Source: Sympetrum striolatum
Lineage: Eukaryota; Arthropoda; Insecta; Odonata; Libellulidae
Assembly (NCBI GenBank): GCA_947579665.1
Contig: OX388349.1
Location: 25,452,459 to 25,516,458, forward strand
Reading direction: 5' to 3'
Length of the DNA stretch: 64,000 nucleotides
The translations under genes and the position numbers were made by a program. This document shows, in pieces, positions 51,101-64,000 of the stretch. Each line of letters begins with the position of its first letter. The first letter of the stretch is position 1. A model generated the notes under the pieces. That model saw only the letters and a list, made by a program, of their open reading frames with translations, had not been told where the DNA came from and did no database searches.

Positions 51101-52055
51101 TCGCCAACTAGTGATTTTAACAGGGTTCGAGATCTATATTCCTGGTATTCTTTTCTTGATCCTTCCTTAAATAGCTTTCGAACTTCTCTACAGTTTTGAT
51201 CACCAAGCTCATGGATCTCACCGCACGGTTTAAGTTTTCTCAATCGCGAGTGAATGACTCCTATGCAACAGTTCAATTCCTCTTCTACCAAGGATTCGAG
51301 GTCGTTCGCTGAAAGGCAATGTCCTTTGACTCATTTTCCACAATTAGAGGTATTTGACAGGGCCGCCTGATTTCTCGAAGCACGATGAACCTTTCGCTTT
51401 CAGTGCAGTGGATTTTCGAAAGCCTATACGTCACTCGCAACAACAAACCGGTCGTAAGGCAAGGAGCTCAGGATTACTTAGACTTATTGGCGACTATTTC
51501 TTCATTGAGGTCTTCACGTCCATAGTCCACGTCCACTATGTGAGTAACAAAACGAACCACGCATATGTGATATTAGAGGTTAAAACGACAGTGAACGAAT
51601 TTTTGAAGATGACAAGATTCGAGGAATGGGATGGAATCACCTGCGCGTAGGGAGGAAACAGGTTTCGCGGTCGGTAGGGATCCATTTTTACCCTACTCCC
51701 GAGGGTTGACTTTATTGGGTAGTGTAACGGGAACTATAGTGAATACGTTTGAGAATATCCCCGATAGATGGTGACTTAGAAAAGTAAGCTTTTTATTTAT
51801 TACATTTTGAGTTATATGATACATACGCGACGAAGTGGAAGGTGGAAGTAAAAAAATTAAATCTTTAACTGATACTCAGGGTTATTTCACCATAAGCGAT
51901 TTCTTTAAGATGCACTATTTATAGACCCTGGAAAAATTTCTGTTAGTCATCGAATGTAGGTTAGCCGATTCGTAGGAAGTGGATCATAAATTTTTGTGTC
52001 CTTCAATTATCGATAAGATGCTACTAAACAGTTCGAATATACCCTTCGCCTTTTA
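48165..52055 (+). repeat. Satellite unit 10
   Basis: 3,891 bp, type B, GAGAAAGAG near 50118. It has a private TTTTTCGTAG near 48206 where others read TTTTTTGTAG. The A-run is seven long near 51850. Confidence 0.96.
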
Positions 52056-55000
52056 CTAAGGATATCCGTGTTTGGTAGCCATATCTATCTTACTATTTTT
52101 TGTAGTACCCGATGGTAAAACATCGGGTCAATATAGGTATCAATAGCACTACAATTAAACCGTGATTTCTCATATTTATCAATTAGTTATAAATAAAGCA
52201 TCATAACAACATATCTTTTTAATTTCACGTGAGAGAAAATATTATTATTTTCCCATATACGAATATATATCTATAACATTAGCTAATTTTACGTCCTTAA
52301 AGTTATTTTCCCATCAACTATGTTTATCATGAAGATTTATTTTAGAGGTTAAACTTCTCAGTATGGCTCTTCTTGGACTAGTGCTCACAATGATCTAGCA
52401 ATCATTGGTGAAATTTCCTATTGAATATTCAAAATAAATAGCAATGTTTGTATATAAATACGAGTAAAATGTAGCTTGCATACTGCAAGCAGATCGACAA
52501 CACTAATTTTATATCGGCATCATTTCGGGACGGTCCTCAAATGAAAAAAAAGGATTGAAAATATTCTTAAAATTCGCTGCAATTTAATCGTCTGGCTTCG
52601 AACCCGGGTCTTCCTGGTGAACTTACTACGCAGCACAACAGAAGATCACCATCTCTAACTATGTGTGAAAAATCAAGCAGAAATATTTGCTGCAACTACC
52701 TTAAACAACGTCCTACTTTTCCCATATATTCCTTATGAGAGAAAATTTAATGTGTCCCGGCATCGAACCCAGGAACAGCATGGTCTTGTCTATTTTTTTT
52801 CAAAACCCTTGTCTTAATATACATCTTCTATCAAAGTAAGAACTTCCTATTATATCGATAAATGCATCAAAAAATATTGAAAAGTTACCCCAACGTATTA
52901 TATATGGGGGATATATTTACCACCTGGCATCGAACCCGGGTCTTTCGGGAGATACTTTCTATGCAACAGAACAGAAAATCACCGTCTCTAACTACATATG
53001 AAAATTCAAGCAGAAATATTGCTTGCAACTGCCTCAAACGACGTCCTACTTTACCCTTATATTCCTTATGAGAGAAAAGTTATTGTGCTTTGGCATCGAA
53101 CCCAGGAATAAAACGGGATTATGAAAATTTTTTTCTAAAAAAATTTTTTACCGTATATCATACAACTAAGCACGAACTTCCTATCATTTCGATAAGTGCA
53201 TCAAAAAAATAATGAAAAACTACTACCATGTATTTTAAAGGGCAGATATTCGCATCGTCCTAGCATCGAACCCAGGATATTATCCGTAAAAGTCATTTAT
53301 GTATTCGATAGATCATGACCATATATAAAGGCTCCTAGAGTTTCGATTCTCTACCTATCCGGGAAGTGTTTTTTAAAAATTCCTGAAAATGAAAGCAATG
53401 CATTTAAATGGAAAAAATCGGGACTTTGGGCCCCTCTGGAATCGAACCCATGACACTGAGGTTCAAAATCGCAATTTTTCTGGCGGTTACACGTTATGGC
53501 CAATGTGTGGTAAAGCTTTTAAGTCTATGACGCTTTTAGTTTAGCCTGTGAATTTGTATCCTCTCTATCTATCTATCTATCTATGTACAGTGGCGGAAAA
53601 AATTATCGCAACACTTTGCGCGCGCACCAGTGGCTTTCACAGAAACTATTTGGAATTCTACTTTTTGAGACTGACTGGCAACACTGAGAAAAGCCTCGAA
53701 AAGCGGTAATATTTGAGTCGAAGACTAGAACTTAAACTAATTTCCTCTCTTTCGAACTCTTCTTAGAGCCTTCGCGCGATCTCTCCCAGAGTTCGTCATA
53801 TTTATTTCGGCGTTTCTCTTTCATAGAACGAGAGGATGGATATATATTAATTCCTATTTCAATCTTAGATGCACTTAAATACATGGACAATAATTGAACT
53901 TCATTTCTATATAATGTGAAGATTGGCAATTGGTTTGAATAATGCTTAGCAATAAGGATTAAGTGAGATTAGAGTGGGAATACGCGATGTGGTGATTTTC
54001 ATCATTAGAGAACGAGTTTTGCAGTCTAGAGGAAAAGAATGTTTTGCGAGATTATAATGAGAACAGATGACCTATATTGTTCTCTTTTTCTGGGTAATTA
54101 GTGCTCTAATAAGGCAGTTATTTCTTTAGTTGTTCGGTTTCTCATACGAACATACGTCTTACGGCTGAAGGCTGGATTTTAATGTAAATGTAATTCTTCA
54201 AACGTCCAGTTCAAACATAGGATATTCATTATTTGTGATAAACATTCCGAGGAGGAGTTTTGATTACAAGTCTTATGTTTTTCATTCAGCAATTAGAATT
54301 CGAAAAGTCATTAGAGCGATTACTAAATTACTATGACACGATGTAAAATTTGTATTATGTCTACGGAATATAATTTTTCGCCAGTTTAATCATGCAGGCA
54401 TGAGTGGTCTTTAACCACATGTTGATCCCTTCAAAGTATTGCAGGCGCCAATACAAAACAAACTTTGAAATGCATTACCTCGCGTGGAAAAGCTTTAACC
54501 GTAAGTCGAGCACTTTCAAAGCAAGTATTGCAGGTGCCAGGTATATTTTTCCTCTTCGTGCCTATATCAGCTAGACTCAGGACCCTCATTTTACAGTCGC
54601 CCAGTAGAAACTATCCTCTGGCTAATTCAAAACTCCTTCCTCACCATGGTCCTAAGGAAATTAGATGTTATTGCACTCGTAAAAATATTCCCAAATAATA
54701 TTATTATATTAGCGTATTTTACGAATGAAAGACTTACTAATCAACAACCCAAGTTTTTAGTACTGATACGTATTTTATGAACGTCTGACTTAATAAAGTT
54801 GATTAACCAGGATTATAGGAGGTAAAATCGTTAACTCGACCATCATCTTATGAGAAACATTTCTGGAAGTACGGGTTAAGTAAGTTAGCTTTTTTAGCCG
54901 ATTTATTAAGGCAATTCCCTCTTCGCTTATAAGGCTAGGCATAGAAAACTGACCACCAGTCTCACGTACTTATGACCAAAATTCATTCTAATCGCCAACT

Positions 55001-55946
55001 AGTGATTTTAACAGGGTTCGAGATCTATATTCCTGGTATTCTTTTCTTGATCCTTCCTTAAATAGCTTTCGAACTTCTCTACAGTTTTGATCACCAAGCT
55101 CATGGATCTCACCGCACGGTTTAAGTTTTCTCAATCGCGAGTGAATGACTCCTATGCAACAGTTCAATTCCTCTTCTACCAAGGATTCGAGGTCGTTCGC
55201 TGAAAGGCAATGTCCTTTGACTCATTTTCCACAATTAGAGGTATTTGACAGGGCCGCCTGATTTCTCGAAGCACGATGAACCTTTCGCTTTCAGTGCAGT
55301 GGATTTTCGAAAGCCTATACGTCACTCGCAACAACAAACCGGTCGTAAGGCAAGGAGCTCAGGATTACTTAGACTTATTGGCGACTATTTCTTCATTGAG
55401 GTCTTCACGTCCATAGTCCACGTCCACTATGTGAGTAACAAAACGAACCACGCATATGTGATATTAGAGGTTAAAACGACAGTGAACGAATTTTTGAAGA
55501 TGACAAGATTCGAGGAATGGGATGGAATCACCTGCGCGTAGGGAGGAAACAGGTTTCGCGGTCGGTAGGGATCCATTTTTACCCTACTCCCGAGGGTTGA
55601 CTTTATTGGGTAGTGTAACGGGAACTATAGTGAATACGTTTGAGAATATCCCCGATAGATGGTGACTTAGAAAAGTAAGCTTTTTATTTATTACATTTTG
55701 AGTTATATGATACATACGCGACGAAGTGGAAGGTGGAAGTAAAAAAATTAAATCTTTAACTGATACTCAGGGTTATTTCACCATAAGCGATTTCTTTAAG
55801 ATGCACTATTTATAGACCCTGGAAAAATTTCTGTTAGTCATCGAATGTAGGTTAGCCGATTCGTAGGAAGTGGATCATAAATTTTTGTGTCCTTCAATTA
55901 TCGATAAGATGCTACTAAACAGTTCGAATATACCCTTCGCCTTTTA
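52056..55946 (+). repeat. Satellite unit 11
   Basis: 3,891 bp, type B, GAGAACGAG. It has private TATATCATAC near 53155 and TAGTTGTTCGG near 54128, and carries ACTTTG near 54463, shared with units 2 and 13. Confidence 0.96.
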
Positions 55947-58900
55947 CTAAGGATATCCGTGTTTGGTAGCCATATCTATCTTACTATTTTTTGTAGTACC
56001 CGATGGTAAAACATCGGGTCAATATAGGTATCAATAGCACTACAATTAAACCGTGATTTCTCATATTTATCAATTAGTTATAAATAAAGCATCATAACAA
56101 CATATCTTTTTAATTTCACGTGAGAGAAAATATTATTATTTTCCCATATACGAATATATATCTATAACATTAGCTAATTTTACGTCCTTAAAGTTATTTT
56201 CCCATCAACTATGTTTATCATGAAGATTTATTTTAGAGGTTAAACTTCTCAGTATGGCTCTTCTTGGACTAGTGCTCACAATGATCTAGCAATCATTGGT
56301 GAAATTTCCTATTGAATATTCAAAATAAATAGCAATGTTTGTATATAAATACGAGTAAAATGTAGCTTGCATACTGCAAGCAGATCGACAACACTAATTT
56401 TATATCGGCATCATTTCGGGACGGTCCTCAAATGAAAAAAAAGGATTGAAAATATTCTTAAAATTCGCTGCAATTTAATCGTCTGGCTTCGAACCCGGGT
56501 CTTCCTGGTGAACTTACTACGCAGCACAACAGAAGATCACCATCTCTAACTATGTGTGAAAAATCAAGCAGAAATATTTGCTGCAACTACCTTAAACAAC
56601 GTCCTACTTTTCCCATATATTCCTTATGAGAGAAAATTTAATGTGTCCCGGCATCGAACCCAGGAACAGCATGGTCTTGTCTATTTTTTTTCAAAACCCT
56701 TGTCTTAATATACATCTTCTATCAAAGTAAGAACTTCCTATTATATCGATAAATGCATCAAAAAATATTGAAAAGTTACCCCAACGTATTATATATGGGG
56801 GATATATTTACCACCTGGCATCGAACCCGGGTCTTTCGGGAGATACTTTCTATGCAACAGAACAGAAAATCACCGTCTCTAACTACATATGAAAATTCAA
56901 GCAGAAATATTGCTTGCAACTGCCTCAAACGACGTCCTACTTTACCCTTATATTCCTTATGAGAGAAAAGTTATTGTGCTTTGGCATCGAACCCAGGAAT
57001 AAAACGGGATTATGAAAATTTTTTTCTAAAAAAAATTTTTACCGTATATCTTACAACTAAGCACGAACTTCCTATCATTTCGATAAGTGCATCAAAAAAA
57101 TAATGAAAAACTACTACCATGTATTTTAAAGGGCAGATATTCGCATCGTCCTAGCATCGAACCCAGGATATTATCCGTAAAAGTCATTTATGTATTCGAT
57201 AGATCATGACCATATATAAAGGCTCCTAGAGTTTCGATTCTCTACCTATCCGGGAAGTGTTTTTTAAAAATTCCTGAAAATGAAAGCAATGCATTTAAAT
57301 GGAAAAAATCGGGACTTTGGGCCCCTCTGGAATCGAACCCATGACACTGAGGTTCAAAATCGCAATTTTTCTGGCGGTTACACGTTATGGCCAATGTGTG
57401 GTAAAGCTTTTAAGTCTATGACGCTTTTAGTTTAGCCTGTGAATTTGTATCCTCTCTATCTATCTATCTATCTATGTACAGTGGCGGAAAAAATTATCGC
57501 AACACTTTGCGCGCGCACCAGTGGCTTTCACAGAAACTATTTGGAATTCTACTTTTTGAGACTGACTGGCAACACGGAGAAAAGCCTCGAAAAGCGGTAA
57601 TATTTGAGTCGAAGACTAGAACTTAAACTAATTTCCTCTCTTTCGAACTCTTCTTAGAGCCTTCGCGCGATCTCTCCCAGAGTTCGTCATATTTATTTCG
57701 GCGTTTCTCTTTCATAGAACGAGAGGATGGATATATATTAATTCCTATTTCAATCTTAGATGCACTTAAATACATGGACAATAATTGAACTTCATTTCTA
57801 TATAATGTGAAGATTGGCAATTGGTTTGAATAATGCTTAGCAATAAGGATTAAGTGAGATTAGAGTGGGAATACGCGATGTGGTGATTTTCATCATTAGA
57901 GAAAGAGTTTTGCAGTCTAGAGGAAAAGAATGTTTTGCGAGATTATAATGAGAACAGATGACCTATATTGTTCTCTTTTTCTGGGTAATTAGTGCTCTAA
58001 TAAGGCAGTTATTTCTTTAGTAGTTCGGTTTCTCATACGAACATACGTCTTACGGCTGAAGGCTGGATTTTAATGTAAATGTAATTCTTCAAACGTCCAG
58101 TTCAAACATAGGATATTCATTATTTGTGATAAACATTCCGAGGAGGAGTTTTGATTACAAGTCTTATGTTTTTCATTCAGCAATTAGAATTCGAAAAGTC
58201 ATTAGAGCGATTACTAAATTACTATGACACGATGTAAAATTTGTATTATGTCTACGGAATATAATTTTTCGCCAGTTTAATCATGCAGGCATGAGTGGTC
58301 TTTAACCACATGTTGATCCCTTCAAAGTATTGCAGGCGCCAATACAAAACAAACGTTGAAATGCATTACCTCGCGTGGAAAAGCTTTAACCGTAAGTCGA
58401 GCACTTTCAAAGCAAGTATTGCAGGTGCCAGGTATATTTTTCCTCTTCGTGCCTATATCAGCTAGACTCAGGACCCTCATTTTACAGTCGCCCAGTAGAA
58501 ACTATCCTCTGGCTAATTCAAAACTCCTTCCTCACCATGGTCCTAAGGAAATTAGATGTTATTGCACTCGTAAAAATATTCCCAAATAATATTATTATAT
58601 TAGCGTATTTTACGAATGAAAGACTTACTAATCAACAACCCAAGTTTTTAGTACTGATACGTATTTTATGAACGTCTGACTTAATAAAGTTGATTAACCA
58701 GGATTATAGGAGGTAAAATCGTTAACTCGACCATCATCTTATGAGAAACATTTCTGGAAGTACGGGTTAAGTAAGTTAGCTTTTTTAGCCGATTTATTAA
58801 GGCAATTCCCTCTTCGCTTATAAGGCTAGGCATAGAAAACTGACCACCAGTCTCACGTACTTATGACCAAAATTCATTCTAATCGCCAACTAGTGATTTT

Positions 58901-59837
58901 AACAGGGTTCGAGATCTATATTCCTGGTATTCTTTTCTTGATCCTTCCTTAAATAGCTTTCGAACTTCTCTACAGTTTTGATCACCAAGCTCATGGATCT
59001 CACCGCACGGTTTAAGTTTTCTCAATCGCGAGTGAATGACTCCTATGCAACAGTTCAATTCCTCTTCTACCAAGGATTCGAGGTCGTTCGCTGAAAGGCA
59101 ATGTCCTTTGACTCATTTTCCACAATTAGAGGTATTTGACAGGGCCGCCTGATTTCTCGAAGCACGATGAACCTTTCGCTTTCAGTGCAGTGGATTTTCG
59201 AAAGCCTATACGTCACTCGCAACAACAAACCGGTCGTAAGGCAAGGAGCTCAGGATTACTTAGACTTATTGGCGACTATTTCTTCATTGAGGTCTTCACG
59301 TCCATAGTCCACGTCCACTATGTGAGTAACAAAACGAACCACGCATATGTGATATTAGAGGTTAAAACGACAGTGAACGAATTTTTGAAGATGACAAGAT
59401 TCGAGGAATGGGATGGAATCACCTGCGCGTAGGGAGGAAACAGGTTTCGCGGTCGGTAGGGATCCATTTTTACCCTACTCCCGAGGGTTGACTTTATTGG
59501 GTAGTGTAACGGGAACTATAGTGAATACGTTTGAGAATATCCCCGATAGATGGTGACTTAGAAAAGTAAGCTTTTTATTTATTACATTTTGAGTTATATG
59601 ATACATACGCGACGAAGTGGAAGGTGGAAGTAAAAAAATTAAATCTTTAACTGATACTCAGGGTTATTTCACCATAAGCGATTTCTTTAAGATGCACTAT
59701 TTATAGACCCTGGAAAAATTTCTGTTAGTCATCGAATGTAGGTTAGCCGATTCGTAGGAAGTGGATCATAAATTTTTGTGTCCTTCAATTATCGATAAGA
59801 TGCTACTAAACAGTTCGAATATACCCTTCGCCTTTTA
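55947..59837 (+). repeat. Satellite unit 12
   Basis: 3,891 bp, type B, with the 8-A run (57027) and ACGGAG (57574) shared with units 2 and 9, but GAGAAAGAG as in units 7, 8 and 10. It is a mosaic of haplotypes. Confidence 0.96.
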
Positions 59838-62800
59838 CTAAGGATATCCGTGTTTGGTAGCCATATCTATCTTACTATTTTTTGTAGTACCCGATGGTAA
59901 AACATCGGGTCAATATAGGTATCAATAGCACTACAATTAAACCGTGATTTCTCATATTTATCAATTAGTTATAAATAAAGCATCATAACAACATATCTTT
60001 TTAATTTCACGTGAGAGAAAATATTATTATTTTCCCATATACGAATATATATCTATAACATTAGCTAATTTTACGTCCTTAAAGTTATTTTCCCATCAAC
60101 TATGTTTATCATGAAGATTTATTTTAGAGGTTAAACTTCTCAGTATGGCTCTTCTTGGACTAGTGCTCACAATGATCTAGCAATCATTGGTGAAATTTCC
60201 TATTGAATATTCAAAATAAATAGCAATGTTTGTATATAAATACGAGTAAAATGTAGCTTGCATACTGCAAGCAGATCGACAACACTAATTTTATATCGGC
60301 ATCATTTCGGGACGGTCCTCAAATGAAAAAAAAGGATTGAAAATATTCTTAAAATTCGCTGCAATTTAATCGTCTGGCTTCGAACCCGGGTCTTCCTGGT
60401 GAACTTACTACGCAGCACAACAGAAGATCACCATCTCTAACTATGTGTGAAAAATCAAGCAGAAATATTTGCTGCAACTACCTTAAACAACGTCCTACTT
60501 TTCCCATATATTCCTTATGAGAGAAAATTTAATGTGTCCCGGCATCGAACCCAGGAACAGCATGGTCTTGTCTATTTTTTTTCAAAACCCTTGTCTTAAT
60601 ATACATCTTCTATCAAAGTAAGAACTTCCTATTATATCGATAAATGCATCAAAAAATATTGAAAAGTTACCCCAACGTATTATATATGGGGGATATATTT
60701 ACCACCTGGCATCGAACCCGGGTCTTTCGGGAGATACTTTCTATGCAACAGAACAGAAAATCACCGTCTCTAACTACATATGAAAATTCAAGCAGAAATA
60801 TTGCTTGCAACTGCCTCAAACGACGTCCTACTTTACCCTTATATTCCTTATGAGAGAAAAGTTATTGTGCTTTGGCATCGAACCCAGGAATAAAACGGGA
60901 TTATGAAAATTTTTTTCTAAAAAAATTTTTTACCGTATATCTTACAACTAAGCACGAACTTCCTATCATTTCGATAAGTGCATCAAAAAAATAATGAAAA
61001 ACTACTACCATGTATTTTAAAGGGCAGATATTCGCATCGTCCTAGCATCGAACCCAGGATATTATCCGTAAAAGTCATTTATGTATTCGATAGATCATGA
61101 CCATATATAAAGGCTCCTAGAGTTTCGATTCTCTACCTATCCGGGAAGTGTTTTTTAAAAATTCCTGAAAATGAAAGCAATGCATTTAAATGGAAAAAAT
61201 CGGGACTTTGGGCCCCTCTGGAATCGAACCCATGACACTGAGGTTCAAAATCGCAATTTTTCTGGCGGTTACACGTTATGGCCAATGTGTGGTAAAGCTT
61301 TTAAGTCTATGACGCTTTTAGTTTAGCCTGTGAATTTGTATCCTCTCTATCTATCTATCTATCTATGTACAGTGGCGGAAAAAATTATCGCAACACTTTG
61401 CGCGCGCACCAGTGGCTTTCACAGAAACTATTTGGAATTCTACTTTTTGAGACTGACTGGCAACACTGAGAAAAGCCTCGAAAAGCGGTAATATTTGAGT
61501 CGAAGACTAGAACTTAAACTAATTTCCTCTCTTTCGAACTCTTCTTAGAGCCTTCGCGCGATCTCTCCCAGAGTTCGTCATATTTATTTCGGCGTTTCTC
61601 TTTCATAGAACGAGAGGATGGATATATATTAATTCCTATTTCAATCTTAGATGCACTTAAATACATGGACAATAATTGAACTTCATTTCTATATAATGTG
61701 AAGATTGGCAATTGGTTTGAATAATGCTTAGCAATAAGGATTAAGTGAGATTAGAGTGGGAATACGCGATGTGGTGATTTTCATCATTAGAGAACGAGTT
61801 TTGCAGTCTAGAGGAAAAGAATGTTTTGCGAGATTATAATGAGAACAGATGACCTATATTGTTCTCTTTTTCTGGGTAATTAGTGCTCTAATAAGGCAGT
61901 TATTTCTTTAGTAGTTCGGTTTCTCATACGAACATACGTCTTACGGCTGAAGGCTGGATTTTAATGTAAATGTAATTCTTCAAACGTCCAGTTCAAACAT
62001 AGGATATTCATTATTTGTGATAAACATTCCGAGGAGGAGTTTTGATTACAAGTCTTATGTTTTTCATTCAGCAATTAGAATTCGAAAAGTCATTAGAGCG
62101 ATTACTAAATTACTATGACACGATGTAAAATTTGTATTATGTCTACGGAATATAATTTTTCGCCAGTTTAATCATGCAGGCATGAGTGGTCTTTAACCAC
62201 ATGTTGATCCCTTCAAAGTATTGCAGGCGCCAATACAAAACAAACTTTGAAATGCATTACCTCGCGTGGAAAAGCTTTAACCGTAAGTCGAGCACTTTCA
62301 AAGCAAGTATTGCAGGTGCCAGGTATATTTTTCCTCTTCGTGCCTATATCAGCTAGACTCAGGACCCTCATTTTACAGTCGCCCAGTAGAAACTATCCTC
62401 TGGCTAATTCAAAACTCCTTCCTCACCATGGTCCTAAGGAAATTAGATGTTATTGCACTCGTAAAAATATTCCCAAATAATATTATTATATTAGCGTATT
62501 TTACGAATGAAAGACTTACTAATCAACAACCCAAGTTTTTAGTACTGATACGTATTTTATGAACGTCTGACTTAATAAAGTTGATTAACCAGGATTATAG
62601 GAGGTAAAATCGTTAACTCGACCATCATCTTATGAGAAACATTTCTGGAAGTACGGGTTAAGTAAGTTAGCTTTTTTAGCCGATTTATTAAGGCAATTCC
62701 CTCTTCGCTTATAAGGCTAGGCATAGAAAACTGACCACCAGTCTCACGTACTTATGACCAAAATTCATTCTAATCGCCAACTAGTGATTTTAACAGGGTT

Positions 62801-63728
62801 CGAGATCTATATTCCTGGTATTCTTTTCTTGATCCTTCCTTAAATAGCTTTCGAACTTCTCTACAGTTTTGATCACCAAGCTCATGGATCTCACCGCACG
62901 GTTTAAGTTTTCTCAATCGCGAGTGAATGACTCCTATGCAACAGTTCAATTCCTCTTCTACCAAGGATTCGAGGTCGTTCGCTGAAAGGCAATGTCCTTT
63001 GACTCATTTTCCACAATTAGAGGTATTTGACAGGGCCGCCTGATTTCTCGAAGCACGATGAACCTTTCGCTTTCAGTGCAGTGGATTTTCGAAAGCCTAT
63101 ACGTCACTCGCAACAACAAACCGGTCGTAAGGCAAGGAGCTCAGGATTACTTAGACTTATTGGCGACTATTTCTTCATTGAGGTCTTCACGTCCATAGTC
63201 CACGTCCACTATGTGAGTAACAAAACGAACCACGCATATGTGATATTAGAGGTTAAAACGACAGTGAACGAATTTTTGAAGATGACAAGATTCGAGGAAT
63301 GGGATGGAATCACCTGCGCGTAGGGAGGAAACAGGTTTCGCGGTCGGTAGGGATCCATTTTTACCCTACTCCCGAGGGTTGACTTTATTGGGTAGTGTAA
63401 CGGGAACTATAGTGAATACGTTTGAGAATATCCCCGATAGATGGTGACTTAGAAAAGTAAGCTTTTTATTTATTACATTTTGAGTTATATGATACATACG
63501 CGACGAAGTGGAAGGTGGAAGTAAAAAAATTAAATCTTTAACTGATACTCAGGGTTATTTCACCATAAGCGATTTCTTTAAGATGCACTATTTATAGACC
63601 CTGGAAAAATTTCTGTTAGTCATCGAATGTAGGTTAGCCGATTCGTAGGAAGTGGATCATAAATTTTTGTGTCCTTCAATTATCGATAAGATGCTACTAA
63701 ACAGTTCGAATATACCCTTCGCCGTTTA
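59838..63728 (+). repeat. Satellite unit 13
   Basis: 3,891 bp, type B, GAGAACGAG and ACTTTG (62245). At its end the insertion-site sequence reads TCGCCGTTTACTAAGG (63719-63734) instead of TCGCCTTTTACTAAGG, a private change within the retrotransposon target. Confidence 0.96.
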
Positions 63729-64000
63729 CTAAGGATATCCGTGTTTGGTAGCCATATCTATCTTACTATTTTTTGTAGTACCCGATGGTAAAACATCGGG
63801 TCAATATAGGTATCAATAGCACTACAATTAAACCGTGATTTCTCATATTTATCAATTAGTTATAAATAAAGCATCATAACAACATATCTTTTTAATTTCA
63901 CGTGAGAGAAAATATTATTATTTTCCCATATACGAATATATATCTATAACATTAGCTAATTTTACGTCCTTAAAGTTATTTTCCCATCAACTATGTTTAT
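63729..64000 (+). repeat. Satellite unit 14, cut by the window end
   Basis: The first 272 bp of a further unit, with the GGATATCC palindrome and the ACCCGATG hairpin. The array therefore continues past this window, and its true copy number is unknown. Confidence 0.95.

Noticed and set aside
8501..64000. Array as rDNA, 5S, histone or tandem snRNA genes
   Set aside because: No rRNA, histone or full snRNA sequence was recognised in the unit. The hairpin is not the histone type and the U2-like match is only about 14 bases.
4501..64000. CRISPR array or prokaryotic element
   Set aside because: The repeat period is 3.9 kb, the sequence is eukaryotic in character, and there is no short repeat-spacer structure.

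Overview
This is eukaryotic nuclear DNA, most likely from an animal and plausibly an arthropod. The evidence is AT-rich non-coding sequence without bacterial-style gene packing, splice-site-like motifs in the left flank, and a retrotransposon of the R2/NeSL/R4-like group, which encodes a restriction-like endonuclease. I cannot name the species. No rRNA, histone, 5S or complete snRNA gene was recognised.

Layout. Positions 1-4500 are single-copy AT-rich flank with a few possible minus-strand exons, a long perfect hairpin and a small GC-richer island. From 4501 to the window end runs a head-to-tail satellite array with a unit of 3,890-3,892 bp. It comprises a composite, partly diverged edge unit (4501-5843), thirteen whole units (8501-63728, two of them interrupted) and the start of another (63729-64000). 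Units look more than 99% identical by eye. They differ at scattered linked SNPs and one A-run, which implies recent homogenisation by unequal exchange or gene conversion. No convincing protein gene was found in the unit. Each unit carries six tRNA B-box-like motifs on the minus strand at about 167-bp spacing, a TATC microsatellite, a Tc1/mariner-like terminus and a short hairpin beside the insertion site.

Three copies of one non-LTR retrotransposon sit in the same orientation within a few bases of the same point of the unit, just before the palindrome GGATATCC. One is long (31897-36490), one is 5'-truncated (5844-8500) and one is a 65-bp 3' stub (20166-20230). The long copy has a 5' region with a 134-bp tandem duplication, an Arg-rich candidate ORF1 overlapping a 979-aa RT plus restriction-like-endonuclease ORF2, and a 3' region in which the last codons and the 3' UTR are duplicated (109-bp period). 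The element inserts beside the palindrome by target-primed reverse transcription (inferred). Two of the copies share the same small target deletion.

The most noteworthy system is therefore a retrotransposon apparently specialised for one site in a multi-kilobase satellite, much as R2 is for 28S rDNA. The satellite itself looks partly built from tRNA-derived 167-bp subrepeats.
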